Source: Clostridia bacterium
GTDB lineage: Bacteria; Bacillota; Clostridia; Lachnospirales; Lachnospiraceae
DNA length: 64,000 nucleotides
Assembly (NCBI GenBank): GCA_003246295.1
Contig: QKAS01000051.1
Span: 42,758-106,757 of the forward strand
Direction: 5' to 3'
Both the position numbers and the translations under genes were made by a program. Shown here in pieces: positions 44,576-53,494 of the stretch (positions are counted from its first letter, which is position 1; each line of letters starts with the position of its first letter). Below the pieces are notes generated by a model. The model was not told the DNA's origin. It made no database searches and saw nothing but the letters and a program-made list of their open reading frames with translations.

Positions 44576-46687
44576 ATGAGCGAAGTTATGAATGTGGAAG
44601 CTATTTTTGCAGAGAATGTATTTACACTCGGCACAATGAAACAAAGACTGACGAAAAAAGTTTATTCAGAAGTAAAGAGAGTAATGGATTTTGGTGGAGA
44701 ATTATCTCCTGAGGCAGCTGATGTTGTTGCAAAAGCAATGAAAGACTGGGCAGTAGAAAAGGGAGCAACACATTATACACACTGGTTCCAGCCGTTAACA
44801 GGAATCACAGCAGAAAAACATGACTCCTTTGTAACACATCCTGATTCAGATGGAAAAATGCTTATGGAATTTTCTGGAAAAGAGCTCATTAAAGGAGAAC
44901 CTGATGCTTCTTCTTTCCCTTCAGGCGGACTTCGTGCAACCTTTGAAGCAAGAGGATATACAGCATGGGATATCACTTCTCCTGCATTTATTAAAGAAGC
45001 AGCGACTGGACCTATCCTTTGTATCCCTACTGCATTTTGTTCCTATAAAGGAGAAGCGCTTGACAAAAAAACTCCATTATTAAGATCTATGGAAGCATTA
45101 AGCACACAGGCGCTTAGAATCGTAAGACTGTTTGGTAATACGACTGCAACAAAAGTAACAGCATCTGTAGGTGCTGAACAGGAATATTTCCTTGTTGATA
45201 GTGCAAAAGCACTTCTGCGTGAAGATATCGTATTTGCAGGAAGAACATTATTTGGCGCAGCAGCTCCAAAGGGTCAGGAGTTAGAAGACCATTACTTTGG
45301 TGTTATCAGAGAACGTATCGGCGCATATATGAAAGATTTAAATAAGGAACTTTGGAAGCTTGGCGTAACAGCTAAAACACAGCATAACGAAGTTGCACCT
45401 GCTCAGCATGAGCTTGCGCCTGTTTATGAAACAGCAAATATTGCTGTTGATCACAACCAGATTGTTATGGAGACAATGAAGCGTGTTGCAGGATATCATG
45501 GACTTAGATGTATGCTCCATGAGAAACCATTTGCAGGTGTAAATGGATCCGGTAAACATGATAACTGGTCTATTACAACAGATAATGGGGTAAATTTACT
45601 TGAACCAGGAACATCACCAAATGAAAACATTCAGTTCTTGCTGGTACTCGCATGTATCTTAAAAGCAGTAGACACACATGCTGATTTACTCAGACAGAGT
45701 GCTTCTAATGTTGGAAATGACCACAGACTTGGTGCAAATGAGGCGCCACCTGCAATCATTTCTGTGTTTCTTGGTGAACAACTTGAAGATGTTGTAAAAC
45801 AGTTGGTTGAGACGGGTATTGCAGCAACTTGCAAAGAAGGTGGAATCCTTGCAACAGGTGTGTCTACCATCCCTGATTTCCAAAAGGATGCTACAGATAG
45901 AAACCGTACATCACCGTTTGCATTCACTGGTAATAAGTTTGAATTCCGTATGGTCGGTTCTTCGGACTCTATTGCAAGCCCAAATACCACATTAAACGCA
46001 ATTGTTGCAGAGGCATTCTGCGAAGCAGCAGATATCCTTGAGAAAGCAGAAGATTTTGATCTTGCTGTACATGATCTGATTAAAGAATATGTAACAAAAC
46101 ATCAGAGAATCATCTTCAATGGTAATGGATATTCAGAAGAATGGGTACAGGAAGCAGCAAGAAGAGGACTTCCAAATATTGCATCCATGGTGGAAGCAGT
46201 CGATACACTTACAACAGAAAAATCAATCAAACTTTTTGAAAAATTCTGTATTTTTACAAAAGCAGAATTGGAATCACGTGAAGAAGTTTTATTTGAGACA
46301 TATTCCAAGACCATTAATATTGAAGCGCTTACCATGATTGATATAGCTTCCAAGCAAATTATACCTGCAGTAGTAAAATACACAAGAGAACTTGCAGATA
46401 CGATTATTGCGGTAAAAGCTGCAGGCGCAGATGTTTCTGTACAGGAAGAAATGTTAAAAGAAGTTAGTGTATTACTAAAAGAGACACAGGCTGCTCTGAA
46501 CAACTTGAGAGCTGTTGAGGCAGAAGCAGGCGCGATTACAGAACCAAAAGCACTTGCATTCTTCTATAAAGAAAAAGTAACTGTAGCGATGCAGGAACTC
46601 AGAACGCCAGTGGATGCATTAGAACTGATTGTAGATAAAAAAGTGTGGCCAATGCCAACTTATGCTGATCTTATCTTTGAGGTTTAA
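44576..46687 (+). CDS. glnN: Glutamine synthetase type III (GlnN)
   Basis: 703 residues, the long GSIII class. Conserved blocks are THYTHWFQPLTGITAEKHDS, FPSGGLRATFEARGYTAWD, TASVGAEQEYFLVD (metal Glu), KTQHNEVAPAQHELAPVYE, NGSGKHDNWS and GNDHRLGANEAPPAIISVFL. It makes glutamine from glutamate, ammonia and ATP in the cytoplasm. The ATG at 44576 is 8 bases after GGGAG; the ATG at 44570 is too close. The gene is monocistronic with an elaborate leader (44357-44575). Confidence 0.96.
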   Translation: MSEVMNVEAIFAENVFTLGTMKQRLTKKVYSEVKRVMDFGGELSPEAADVVAKAMKDWAVEKGATHYTHWFQPLTGITAEKHDSFVTHPDSDGKMLMEFSGKELIKGEPDASSFPSGGLRATFEARGYTAWDITSPAFIKEAATGPILCIPTAFCSYKGEALDKKTPLLRSMEALSTQALRIVRLFGNTTATKVTASVGAEQEYFLVDSAKALLREDIVFAGRTLFGAAAPKGQELEDHYFGVIRERIGAYMKDLNKELWKLGVTAKTQHNEVAPAQHELAPVYETANIAVDHNQIVMETMKRVAGYHGLRCMLHEKPFAGVNGSGKHDNWSITTDNGVNLLEPGTSPNENIQFLLVLACILKAVDTHADLLRQSASNVGNDHRLGANEAPPAIISVFLGEQLEDVVKQLVETGIAATCKEGGILATGVSTIPDFQKDATDRNRTSPFAFTGNKFEFRMVGSSDSIASPNTTLNAIVAEAFCEAADILEKAEDFDLAVHDLIKEYVTKHQRIIFNGNGYSEEWVQEAARRGLPNIASMVEAVDTLTTEKSIKLFEKFCIFTKAELESREEVLFETYSKTINIEALTMIDIASKQIIPAVVKYTRELADTIIAVKAAGADVSVQEEMLKEVSVLLKETQAALNNLRAVEAEAGAITEPKALAFFYKEKVTVAMQELRTPVDALELIVDKKVWPMPTYADLIFEV

Positions 46688-46734
46688 GGTTACATAACAC
46701 TATTTAAAAAAGTGCAAAAAATTTAAAAAAGTAC

Positions 46735-46763
46735 TTGATTTTAAAAATGAGATAAGATATACT
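46735..46763 (+). promoter_or_regulatory. tRNA-Gln promoter
   Basis: -35 TTGATT (46735-46740), 17-base spacer and -10 TATACT (46758-46763), about 40 bases before the tRNA. Confidence 0.6.
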
Positions 46764-46803
46764 ATCTGAGTGCGATTCACTAAGAAACGCACTCAGAAAA
46801 TTT

Positions 46804-46874
46804 TGGGCTATCGCCAAACGGTAAGGCAACGGACTCTGACTCCGTCACTCAAGGTTCGAATCCTTGTAGCCCAG
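46804..46874 (+). tRNA. tRNA-Gln (anticodon CTG)
   Basis: Acceptor stem TGGGCTA (46804-46810) pairs with TAGCCCA (46867-46873), discriminator G. The D arm CGCCAAACGGTAAGGCA is followed by the anticodon stem ACGGA/TCCGT around loop CTCTGAC, and by the T arm CAAGG-TTCGAAT-CCTTG. Anticodon CTG reads CAG. CCA is not encoded. The tRNA has its own promoter and terminator. Confidence 0.96.
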
Positions 46875-46877
46875 CTA

Positions 46878-46911
46878 AGTGTTCCTGATATTCAGGGACA
46901 CTATTTTTTTA
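46878..46911 (+). terminator. Intrinsic terminator after tRNA-Gln
   Basis: An 11-pair stem AGTGTTCCTGA (46878-46888) / TCAGGGACACT (46892-46902), one G-U pair, 3-base loop, followed by TTTTTTT. Confidence 0.9.
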
Positions 46912-46945
46912 TGTTGATAATGTCTGCAGGAAGAGGAGTAAAACA

Positions 46946-47659
46946 ATGTATAGTTATCAAGCCAGAGTAAGATTCAGTGAGACAGACCATAACGGAAAGA
47001 TGACGGCAGGAGCTATTTTAGATTACTTTCAGGACACAACATCTTTTGAAGCAGAAGATCGTGGTGTAGGGATTACTTACCTGATACAACATCATTGTGG
47101 CTGGCTATTGTCTGGATGGCAAGTACAAATTGACAGATACCCGGAAATGGGAGAGCAGATAACGGTATATACATTTCCTTATGATTTTAAAAATTTTTAT
47201 GGGATGCGTAATTTTTTTATGGAAGATGCTTTGGGCAATGTGATTGTAAAAGCCAATACAATCTGGACATTTATAGATACAGAAAAAGGCTGCCCCACCA
47301 GAATAACGGATGATATTCTTGCGTTTTACAATCTCAATCCCAAACTTGATATGGAGTATGTATCAAGAAAAATTGAAGTTCCAGAGGAATTAACACAAAA
47401 AGAAAGTGTTGAAATCAAGATGCATCATCTGGACACCAATGGACATATGAATAATGCACAATATGTAAAGGTTGCACAGGAGATTGCAGGAATATATGAA
47501 ATAAAATCACTTAGAGCAGACTATAGAAAGTCAGCACTTCTGGGAGATCAAATGATTCCATATGTAGGAAGTGTTATACAGGAAGATAAATCTGTAACAC
47601 ATATCGTATGTTTTAAAGATTCTTATGGAACTATCTATGCAATAGTGGAATTTAGATAA
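46946..47659 (+). CDS. Acyl-ACP thioesterase
   Basis: 237-residue double hot-dog protein of the FatA/acyl-ACP thioesterase family: VRFSETDHNGKMTAGAILDY, the first hot-dog core LLSGWQVQIDRYPEMGEQI, and the second repeat MHHLDTNGHMNNAQYVKVAQ with the Asp-Asn-His active-site pattern. It releases fatty acids from acyl carrier protein in the cytoplasm. AGGAAGAGGAG precedes the ATG. It starts 35 bases after the tRNA terminator, probably with a promoter in or near that region. Confidence 0.9.
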   Translation: MYSYQARVRFSETDHNGKMTAGAILDYFQDTTSFEAEDRGVGITYLIQHHCGWLLSGWQVQIDRYPEMGEQITVYTFPYDFKNFYGMRNFFMEDALGNVIVKANTIWTFIDTEKGCPTRITDDILAFYNLNPKLDMEYVSRKIEVPEELTQKESVEIKMHHLDTNGHMNNAQYVKVAQEIAGIYEIKSLRADYRKSALLGDQMIPYVGSVIQEDKSVTHIVCFKDSYGTIYAIVEFR

Positions 47660-47723
47660 AAAATGTGGTAGTATATCAGTAGTCGTACCTGTTGTACTAC
47701 AAATGGAAAGAAAAAGGTGTATT

Positions 47724-48572
47724 ATGATTCAGCTTGGCAGAATGCAGAAATTAAAAGTAGTTAAAAAAGTGGAATTTGGTGTTTATCTGGCACCAGAATA
47801 TGCATCTGGTCAGGATGAAAAAGTTCTTCTGCCTGTAAAACAGATTCCGGAAGGAACTGACATTGGCATTGAAATCGAAGTATTTGTATACAAAGACTCA
47901 AAAGACAGAATGATCTCTACGACCAGAACACCTAAAATTATTCTGGGTGAAGTAAAACGACTTCAGGTGATTGAGGTTGGTAAAATTGGAGCATTTTTAG
48001 ACTGGGGTCTTGAAAAAGATTTGCTGTTACCTTTCCGGGAACAGACAGAGAAAGTTTCTGAGCACGATTCGGTTTTGGTTGCGCTGTATATTGACAAAAG
48101 TGAACGGCTTTGTGCTACAATGAATGTATATAAATATCTCTCGACGGAAAGCCCTTACCAAAAAGAAGACAGGGTTGTAGGCTGTGTATATGAAATCAGC
48201 CGTGAGTTTGGAGCATTTGTTGCGGTTGATGATAAGTATTCCGGACTGATTCCCAAGAAAGAGCTTTATGGTGACATAAAGATTGGAGAACAGATTGAAG
48301 CCCGAGTACTTGCAGTAAAGGAAGATGGAAAGCTTGATTTAAGTGTCAGGGAGAAAGCATATCTGCAGATTGAAAAGGATGCTGAGAAAGTATTACAATC
48401 TATAGAACAGAATAAAGGTGTTCTTCCATTTAATGACAAAGCAGACCCAGAACTGATCAGAGAAGAAATGCAGATGAGCAAGAATGAATTTAAACGAGCA
48501 GTCGGGCACCTGTTAAAAACAGGAAAAATTCTGATCAAAGAGAATTGTATTGAATTAGCAATAAAAAAATAA
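47724..48572 (+). CDS. CvfB-like S1 RNA-binding protein
   Basis: 282 residues. Tandem S1-type domains (KKVEFGVYLAPEYA; LQVIEVGKIGAFLDWGLEKD; VGCVYEISREFGAFVAVDDK, YSGLIPKKEL) are followed by a C-terminal winged helix (MSKNEFKRAVGHLLKTGKI). This is the layout of CvfB/YitL, an RNA-binding regulator of virulence in staphylococci. The ATG at 47724 has AAAAAGGTG upstream. Confidence 0.86.
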   Translation: MIQLGRMQKLKVVKKVEFGVYLAPEYASGQDEKVLLPVKQIPEGTDIGIEIEVFVYKDSKDRMISTTRTPKIILGEVKRLQVIEVGKIGAFLDWGLEKDLLLPFREQTEKVSEHDSVLVALYIDKSERLCATMNVYKYLSTESPYQKEDRVVGCVYEISREFGAFVAVDDKYSGLIPKKELYGDIKIGEQIEARVLAVKEDGKLDLSVREKAYLQIEKDAEKVLQSIEQNKGVLPFNDKADPELIREEMQMSKNEFKRAVGHLLKTGKILIKENCIELAIKK

Positions 48573-48597
48573 TATAACAGTAAAAGGAGAATGACAC

Positions 48598-48831
48598 ATG
48601 AAAGTAAAAAACATTACAAACATCGAGAAGTTTTTTCAGGTAGTTGACAGTTGCGCAGGTAAAGTAGAACTTGTAACAGGAGAGGGCGACAGACTTAATT
48701 TAAAATCCAAGCTTTCCCAGTATGTATCACTTGCAAACATTTTTTCAGATGGAACAATTGAAGAACTTGAAGTGATTGCATATGAACCAGAAGATATCAC
48801 AAAACTTGTTGATTTCATGATGAATGATTAA
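48598..48831 (+). CDS. Small conserved protein of unknown function
   Basis: 77 residues, no cysteine pairs or membrane helix beyond one Cys, predicted alpha/beta (IEKFFQVVDSCAGKVELVTG; SKLSQYVSLANIFSDGTIEE). AAAAGGAG precedes the ATG and it is 25 bases after cvfB, so it is clearly translated. I recall similar small Lachnospiraceae proteins carrying unreliable automatic names. It lies between an RNA-binding protein gene and a membrane protease gene. I do not assign a function. Confidence 0.8.
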   Translation: MKVKNITNIEKFFQVVDSCAGKVELVTGEGDRLNLKSKLSQYVSLANIFSDGTIEELEVIAYEPEDITKLVDFMMND

Positions 48832-48859
48832 TTAATAATAACGAAATGGAAACAGAGTA

Positions 48860-49768
48860 ATGAATAATAAAAAAGTCAACTGGATGTTTTTATCCATTAT
48901 TGCTTTTGAAGCAGTGGTAATTTTTGTGTTGGCTATGCTGCAGAGCAGGGTTACGACGAATTTAGCGTCTAGCCTTGTTCTCAGCGAACTCATCCTGATA
49001 CTTCCCATGCTGGTCTTTTTAATTTTTACAAAGACCAGAATCAGGGAAGTTTTTGATTTTCGCCAAATCAGGCTGACAACAGCACTTGCAACAATTTTAT
49101 TTGTATATCTTACAATGCCTGCTGTTACGACAATTAATGCAATTAGTATGCTGTTCTCGGATAATGTAGTTGCAGATATGAGTCAGGATATCCTTAGCCT
49201 GCCATTCATTGTAATGCTCATATTGATGGGAGTTTTTGGGCCAGTATGCGAGGAACTTGTATTCAGAGGAGCTGTTTATTCTGGTTATAAGAATTCTGGT
49301 AGTGCATTTAAAGCCATGTTTTTTTCTGCATTTTTGTTTGCGCTGATCCATATGAATTTTAATCAGGCGATGTATGCCTTTTTTATTGGAATTGTACTGG
49401 TTTTATTAAAAGAAGCATCAGGAAGTATCTGGACATCAATACTGTATCATGTTGTTTTTAATTCACACACTGTCATATTATTATATTTGTATGACAAATG
49501 GCTCCCGGATATGGGGATGTCTATGCAGGACGTATCAATGGATACAAAGACGCTTTTGATCACGATGAGTGTAGGAATCGTTTTGTCTGTAATAACACTT
49601 CCAATTGCTGCATGCCTTTTGTATTGGATTGCAAAGAATGAGAAAAATGAGAAAACATTCATTCAAATGTGGAAGGAAAGAACTTCAGACAAGAGGAAGC
49701 TGGTTTCAATACCGTTTGTAATAAGCACGATTTTATGTCTTGCTTTTATGGTATATTCACTGTTGTAA
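48860..49768 (+). CDS. CPBP-family intramembrane metalloprotease
   Basis: 302 residues with about eight membrane helices. Active-site motifs of the CAAX/Abi (CPBP) family are VCEELVFRG (EExxxR), FALIHMN (FxxxH) and YHVVFNSH (HxxxN/B). It cleaves membrane-embedded or lipidated substrates, or acts in bacteriocin self-immunity; the substrate here is unknown. A GGAAACAGAG site lies before the ATG. Confidence 0.9.
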   Translation: MNNKKVNWMFLSIIAFEAVVIFVLAMLQSRVTTNLASSLVLSELILILPMLVFLIFTKTRIREVFDFRQIRLTTALATILFVYLTMPAVTTINAISMLFSDNVVADMSQDILSLPFIVMLILMGVFGPVCEELVFRGAVYSGYKNSGSAFKAMFFSAFLFALIHMNFNQAMYAFFIGIVLVLLKEASGSIWTSILYHVVFNSHTVILLYLYDKWLPDMGMSMQDVSMDTKTLLITMSVGIVLSVITLPIAACLLYWIAKNEKNEKTFIQMWKERTSDKRKLVSIPFVISTILCLAFMVYSLL

Positions 49769-49806
49769 TAATACACAAAACATTCGCAGATTATTCGATT
49801 GTTTTG

Positions 49807-49835
49807 TTGAATTAAAACAATGGTTCTGATATAAT
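49807..49835 (+). promoter_or_regulatory. Promoter of the WecG/TagA-like gene
   Basis: -35 TTGAAT (49807-49812), 17-base spacer and perfect -10 TATAAT (49830-49835). The -35 lies within the perfect dyad ATTGTTTT/AAAACAAT (49798-49805, 49814-49821), a possible operator. Confidence 0.6.
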
Positions 49836-49862
49836 ATACCGGTATCTTAGAAGGTGAGGCAT

Positions 49863-50540
49863 ATGAGAAAGATAAATTTACTTGGCGTTCAGTTTCAGGA
49901 CTATACAACCAGAGAAGCATTGAAGATAGCGAACCAGTATATGAATAATGGGGCGCTTAATACAATTTCTTTTGTATCAACACAGATTCTCGTTGAGGCT
50001 GGAGAACATGTAGAACAGAAAGAATGGATTGAAAATGTAGATTTGCTGATTTGTGATGAACCAGATATTTTGCATGCATCTGGAAATGCGACCAGAAACC
50101 GTTTGAAAGAAATTGAAAGCGGTGAGTTTGTAAAAGAGTTGATTCATAGGATTGCGAGAAACAGAAAAAGGGTATTTCTCTTGGCTGATTCAGAAAAAAG
50201 AATGGAACAGTTAAAAACAGAACTTTTAATGATCCGTGATGATATTTCTGTAGAAGGGGAATATATTCTTTCAGATTTCTCAAAGGGGACAGAGGCTCTT
50301 ATAAATGAAATTAATGACCTGGTTCCTTCTGTGATTATTTCAAGATTTCCGTATCCTGTTCAAGAACAACTTATGTTTGAGAATCGAAAGATGATCAATG
50401 CAAACCTTTGGCTTGCACTTCCGGAACATAAATTAGTGCATACAGGACAAAGAAGCCGATATGCAAAAATCCTGATGTTGTTTTACAAAAAGACTTTTAA
50501 AAAGAAATTGTCACAATATAATAATGAAAAAGCAGAATAA
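49863..50540 (+). CDS. WecG/TagA/CpsF-family protein, divergent
   Basis: 225 residues resembling GT26 glycosyltransferases (NLLGVQFQDYTTREALKIAN; RVFLLADSEKRMEQLKTEL; ISRFPYPVQEQLMFENRKMI; and a basic C-terminal helix KILMLFYKKTFKKKLSQ). The usual catalytic NADG motif after the first Rossmann half is replaced by LICDEPDILHAS, so the enzyme is divergent or uses another acceptor. GT26 members add N-acetylmannosamine-type sugars to lipid-linked intermediates. The ATG at 49863 has AAGGTGAG upstream. A perfect terminator overlaps its stop codon. Confidence 0.75.
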   Translation: MRKINLLGVQFQDYTTREALKIANQYMNNGALNTISFVSTQILVEAGEHVEQKEWIENVDLLICDEPDILHASGNATRNRLKEIESGEFVKELIHRIARNRKRVFLLADSEKRMEQLKTELLMIRDDISVEGEYILSDFSKGTEALINEINDLVPSVIISRFPYPVQEQLMFENRKMINANLWLALPEHKLVHTGQRSRYAKILMLFYKKTFKKKLSQYNNEKAE

Positions 50541-50560
50541 GAAAACTTATTCTGCTTTTT
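50527..50560 (+). terminator. Intrinsic terminator overlapping the stop codon
   Basis: A perfect 15-bp stem (50527-50541 / 50546-50560; arms AAAAAGCAGAATAAG and its complement) with loop AAAA. The stop codon of the WecG/TagA-like gene is inside the 5' arm. Confidence 0.9.
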
Positions 50561-50649
50561 GTATAGGTTGCACATGAATTATCATGGAAATTACATGATT
50601 AAAAAACGAAAAAATGCATAAAAATAAGGAAAAATAGAGTAGATTATTT

Positions 50650-50717
50650 TGCTATAATGTATTAAAATGGGGTATGGGTGTAGTATAGAAATGGGTTGCA
50701 GTAACAACGTATGTTGT
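50650..50717 (+). promoter_or_regulatory. Extended -10 promoter and dyad upstream of the CdaR-like gene
   Basis: TGCTATAAT (50650-50658) is an extended -10 with no clear -35. A dyad ACAAC-GTAT-GTTGT (50704-50717) lies ~30 bases before the start codon and could be an operator. Confidence 0.45.
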
Positions 50718-50748
50718 AATTATACACAAAAAAAGGAGAGGGGCATAT

Positions 50749-51834
50749 ATGATATCAAATCAGATCTTGCAGAATACAATTGAGGGGATGAAGGCAATCG
50801 CCAGAGCAGACTTCAGTGTAATCGATGCAGAAGGAAAAGCAATTGCTTCCACACTTGAGGACTCAGGATATCTCGAGGGTGCTGTTGTAGAGTTTGCCAA
50901 ATCGCCTGCAGATAGTCAGGAAGTTGCAGGTAATCAATTTTTTAAAGTCTATGATGATCTTCAGCTGGAATATATTCTGGTAGTAGGCGGTTCCGGAGAA
51001 AATTCCTATATGGTAGGTAAAATGGCTGCATTTCAGATTCAGAATCTGTTAGTGGCTTATAAGGAAAGATTTGATAAGGATAATTTTATTAAAAATCTTC
51101 TTCTTGATAATTTGCTTTTAGTAGATATTTACAGCAGATCAAAGAAACTGCATATTCAGACAGATATGAAGCGCGTTGTTATGATTGTTGAAACTGGATC
51201 AGGCAAAGATAATAATGCACTTGAAATTATCAGAACAAATATCGGAAATAGTAAAGATTTTGTAACAGCGGTTGATGAGAACAATGTAATTGTTGTGAAA
51301 GAACTTGCTGAAAATGAGTCAAGCCGCGAAATTGATAAAACGGCCAATGTAATTATGGAAATTCTGACAAAGGAAAATATACAGAATGCACATATTGCTT
51401 ATGGTACAACGGTAAATGAGATTAAGGAAGTAAGCAGATCCTATAAAGAAGCAAAAATGGCACTGGATGTTGGCAAAATCTTTTTTGATGAAAGAAATAT
51501 TATTGCATATAGTGAACTTGGTATTGGAAGACTGATCTATCAACTCCCGATTCCTCTTTGCAGAATGTTTATCAAAGAGATTTTTGGCGGAAAGAGCCCT
51601 GATGATTTTGATGAAGAAACGCTTACAACAATTAATAAATTCTTTGAGAACAGCTTAAATGTATCTGAAACATCCAGACAGCTTTTCATTCACAGAAATA
51701 CACTTGTTTACAGACTTGACAAGCTTCAAAAGAGTACTGGACTAGACTTGCGCGTTTTTGAAGATGCAATTACCTTTAAGATTGCACTCATGGTAGTAAA
51801 ATATATGAAGTACATGGAAACATTTGAATATTAA
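50749..51834 (+). CDS. CdaR/PucR-type transcriptional regulator
   Basis: 361 residues. The N-terminal sensing domain (MISNQILQNTIEGMKAIARA; Cache/GAF-like, includes FSVIDAEGKAIAST) resembles sugar-diacid regulator modules. The centre is a GGDEF-like CdaR region, and the C-terminal helix-turn-helix is SETSRQLFIHRNTLVYRLDK (PucR type). It probably activates carbohydrate or diacid genes; no such operon is adjacent and ftsE follows at once. AAAGGAGAGGG precedes the ATG. Confidence 0.85.
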   Translation: MISNQILQNTIEGMKAIARADFSVIDAEGKAIASTLEDSGYLEGAVVEFAKSPADSQEVAGNQFFKVYDDLQLEYILVVGGSGENSYMVGKMAAFQIQNLLVAYKERFDKDNFIKNLLLDNLLLVDIYSRSKKLHIQTDMKRVVMIVETGSGKDNNALEIIRTNIGNSKDFVTAVDENNVIVVKELAENESSREIDKTANVIMEILTKENIQNAHIAYGTTVNEIKEVSRSYKEAKMALDVGKIFFDERNIIAYSELGIGRLIYQLPIPLCRMFIKEIFGGKSPDDFDEETLTTINKFFENSLNVSETSRQLFIHRNTLVYRLDKLQKSTGLDLRVFEDAITFKIALMVVKYMKYMETFEY

Positions 51835-51850
51835 GGATAGGTGGGATTTT

Positions 51851-52597
51851 TTGAAAACCAAAGAGAATAAACGCCGTACGCATAAAAAGAACAGGGCAGT
51901 GTCTGAGCAGATGATTGTGCTTGAAGATGTAAGCAAATCATATTCTACCGGGGCACCTGCCCTTTCCGGTGTCAACCTGCAGATAAAAAAAGGAGAGTTT
52001 GTTTTTATAGTAGGAGATAGTGGTTCCGGTAAATCAACTTTAATTAAACTGTTGCTTCGTGAATTGACACCAACTTCAGGGCAGATTTATGTAAACGGAT
52101 ATGATGTTGGAAGACTTAAAAGAAGAAAGGTTCCGAAGTTCAGAAGAAATATCGGGGTTGTATTTCAGGATTTCCGATTGTTAAAAGACTGGAATGTTTA
52201 TGAAAATGTGGCATTTGCTCAGAGAATCATTCAGGTGCCTACCAGAGAGATCAGAAAGAATGTTCCCTCTATTTTGTCAACGGTTGGTCTTGCAGGTAAG
52301 TATAAGGCAAAACCAAGACAGTTGTCTGGTGGAGAACAGCAGCGTGTAGCGCTTGCCAGAGCACTTGTGAACCAACCACCGATCTTGCTGGCGGATGAAC
52401 CAACAGGTAATCTCGATCCTAAGAATTCATGGGATATCATGAAATTGTTGGAAGAAATCAATACAACCGGAACGACGGTTCTTGTGGTAACGCACAACCG
52501 TGAAATTGTAAATGCAATGCAGAAACGTGTAATTACAATGAAGAAAGGTGTTATTGTAAGCGACGAAGAAAAGGGCGGGTATATCGATGAGGATTAG
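51851..52597 (+). CDS. ftsE: Cell-division ATPase FtsE
   Basis: About 248 residues. Walker A is GDSGSGKST, signature LSGGEQQR, Walker [13 protein letters not shown], switch His VVTHNRE, with the FtsE-typical [19 protein letters not shown] basic N-terminal extension ([14 protein letters not shown]) precedes the usual start [11 protein letters not shown]. The proposed start is TTG 51851, 6-7 bases after AGGTGGGA; ATG 51911 is an alternative that removes the extension. It pairs with FtsX to switch on a peptidoglycan hydrolase at the membrane. Confidence 0.93.
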   Translation: MKTKENKRRTHKKNRAVSEQMIVLEDVSKSYSTGAPALSGVNLQIKKGEFVFIVGDSGSGKSTLIKLLLRELTPTSGQIYVNGYDVGRLKRRKVPKFRRNIGVVFQDFRLLKDWNVYENVAFAQRIIQVPTREIRKNVPSILSTVGLAGKYKAKPRQLSGGEQQRVALARALVNQPPILLADEPTGNLDPKNSWDIMKLLEEINTTGTTVLVVTHNREIVNAMQKRVITMKKGVIVSDEEKGGYIDED

Positions 52598-53483
52598 CAC
52601 ATTTTTTTATACCCTGAAACAGGGATTTATCAGTATATTTAAAAATAAATGGTTTTCACTTGCTTCTGTTGCAACGATTAGTGCATGTCTATTCCTGTTT
52701 GGTCTTTTTTATGCAATACTCTCGAATTTTCAGCACATAGTGAAGTCGGCAGAAGAAGGAGTATCAGTAACTGTCTTTTTCGATGAAGGAATTACAGATG
52801 ACAGAATTGCAGAAATTGGAGAAATGATTCAAAAAAGAGTTGAAGTATCCAAAGTGAATTATGTTTCTGCAGATGATGCCTGGGATTCTTTCAAAGAAGA
52901 GTACCTTGGGGAATATTCTGATGGATTTACAGAAAATCCACTTGCAGATTCAGCAAACTATGAGATCTATTTAAAAGATGTTTCCATGCAGGGGGATCTT
53001 GTTACTTATCTGGAATCCATCGAAGGAATCAGGCAGGTAAACAAGTCGGAAATCACAGCCAATACGCTGTCGGGTGTAAATGCGTTGATTGGATATGTTT
53101 CGGTAGGTATTATAGCGATTCTGTTGTCAGTATCTGTCTTCCTGATCAGCAATACAGTTACAATCGGAATTTCCGTAAGAAAAGAAGAAATTGCAATTAT
53201 GAAATATATCGGGGCAACAGATTTTTTTGTCAGATCTCCGTTCGTGATAGAGGGTATTCTAATTGGATTGTTGGGTTCGCTTCTTCCACTTGGAATTATC
53301 TATGTAATATATAACCGTGTAGTAGAATATGTTATGATTAAATTTCAGGTCCTAACGACTTTGCTGAATTTTCTGCCGGTTGAGACAATTTTTCAGACGC
53401 TGGTTCCGGTATCGATGGCGATGGGCGTAGGAATTGGTTTCATAGGAAGTTTTATCACGGTAAGAAAGCATTTAAGAGTATAG
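52587..53483 (+). CDS. ftsX: Cell-division permease FtsX
   Basis: 298 residues with four helices (about 22-43, 170-192, 218-243, 268-290) and a large extracytoplasmic loop between helices 1 and 2 ([39 protein letters not shown]) that contacts the hydrolase. The [19 protein letters not shown] loop is the family signature. It overlaps ftsE by 11 bases and precedes the M23 gene by 11 bases. Confidence 0.95.
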   Translation: MRISTFFYTLKQGFISIFKNKWFSLASVATISACLFLFGLFYAILSNFQHIVKSAEEGVSVTVFFDEGITDDRIAEIGEMIQKRVEVSKVNYVSADDAWDSFKEEYLGEYSDGFTENPLADSANYEIYLKDVSMQGDLVTYLESIEGIRQVNKSEITANTLSGVNALIGYVSVGIIAILLSVSVFLISNTVTIGISVRKEEIAIMKYIGATDFFVRSPFVIEGILIGLLGSLLPLGIIYVIYNRVVEYVMIKFQVLTTLLNFLPVETIFQTLVPVSMAMGVGIGFIGSFITVRKHLRV

Positions 53484-53494
53484 GGTGGATGATT

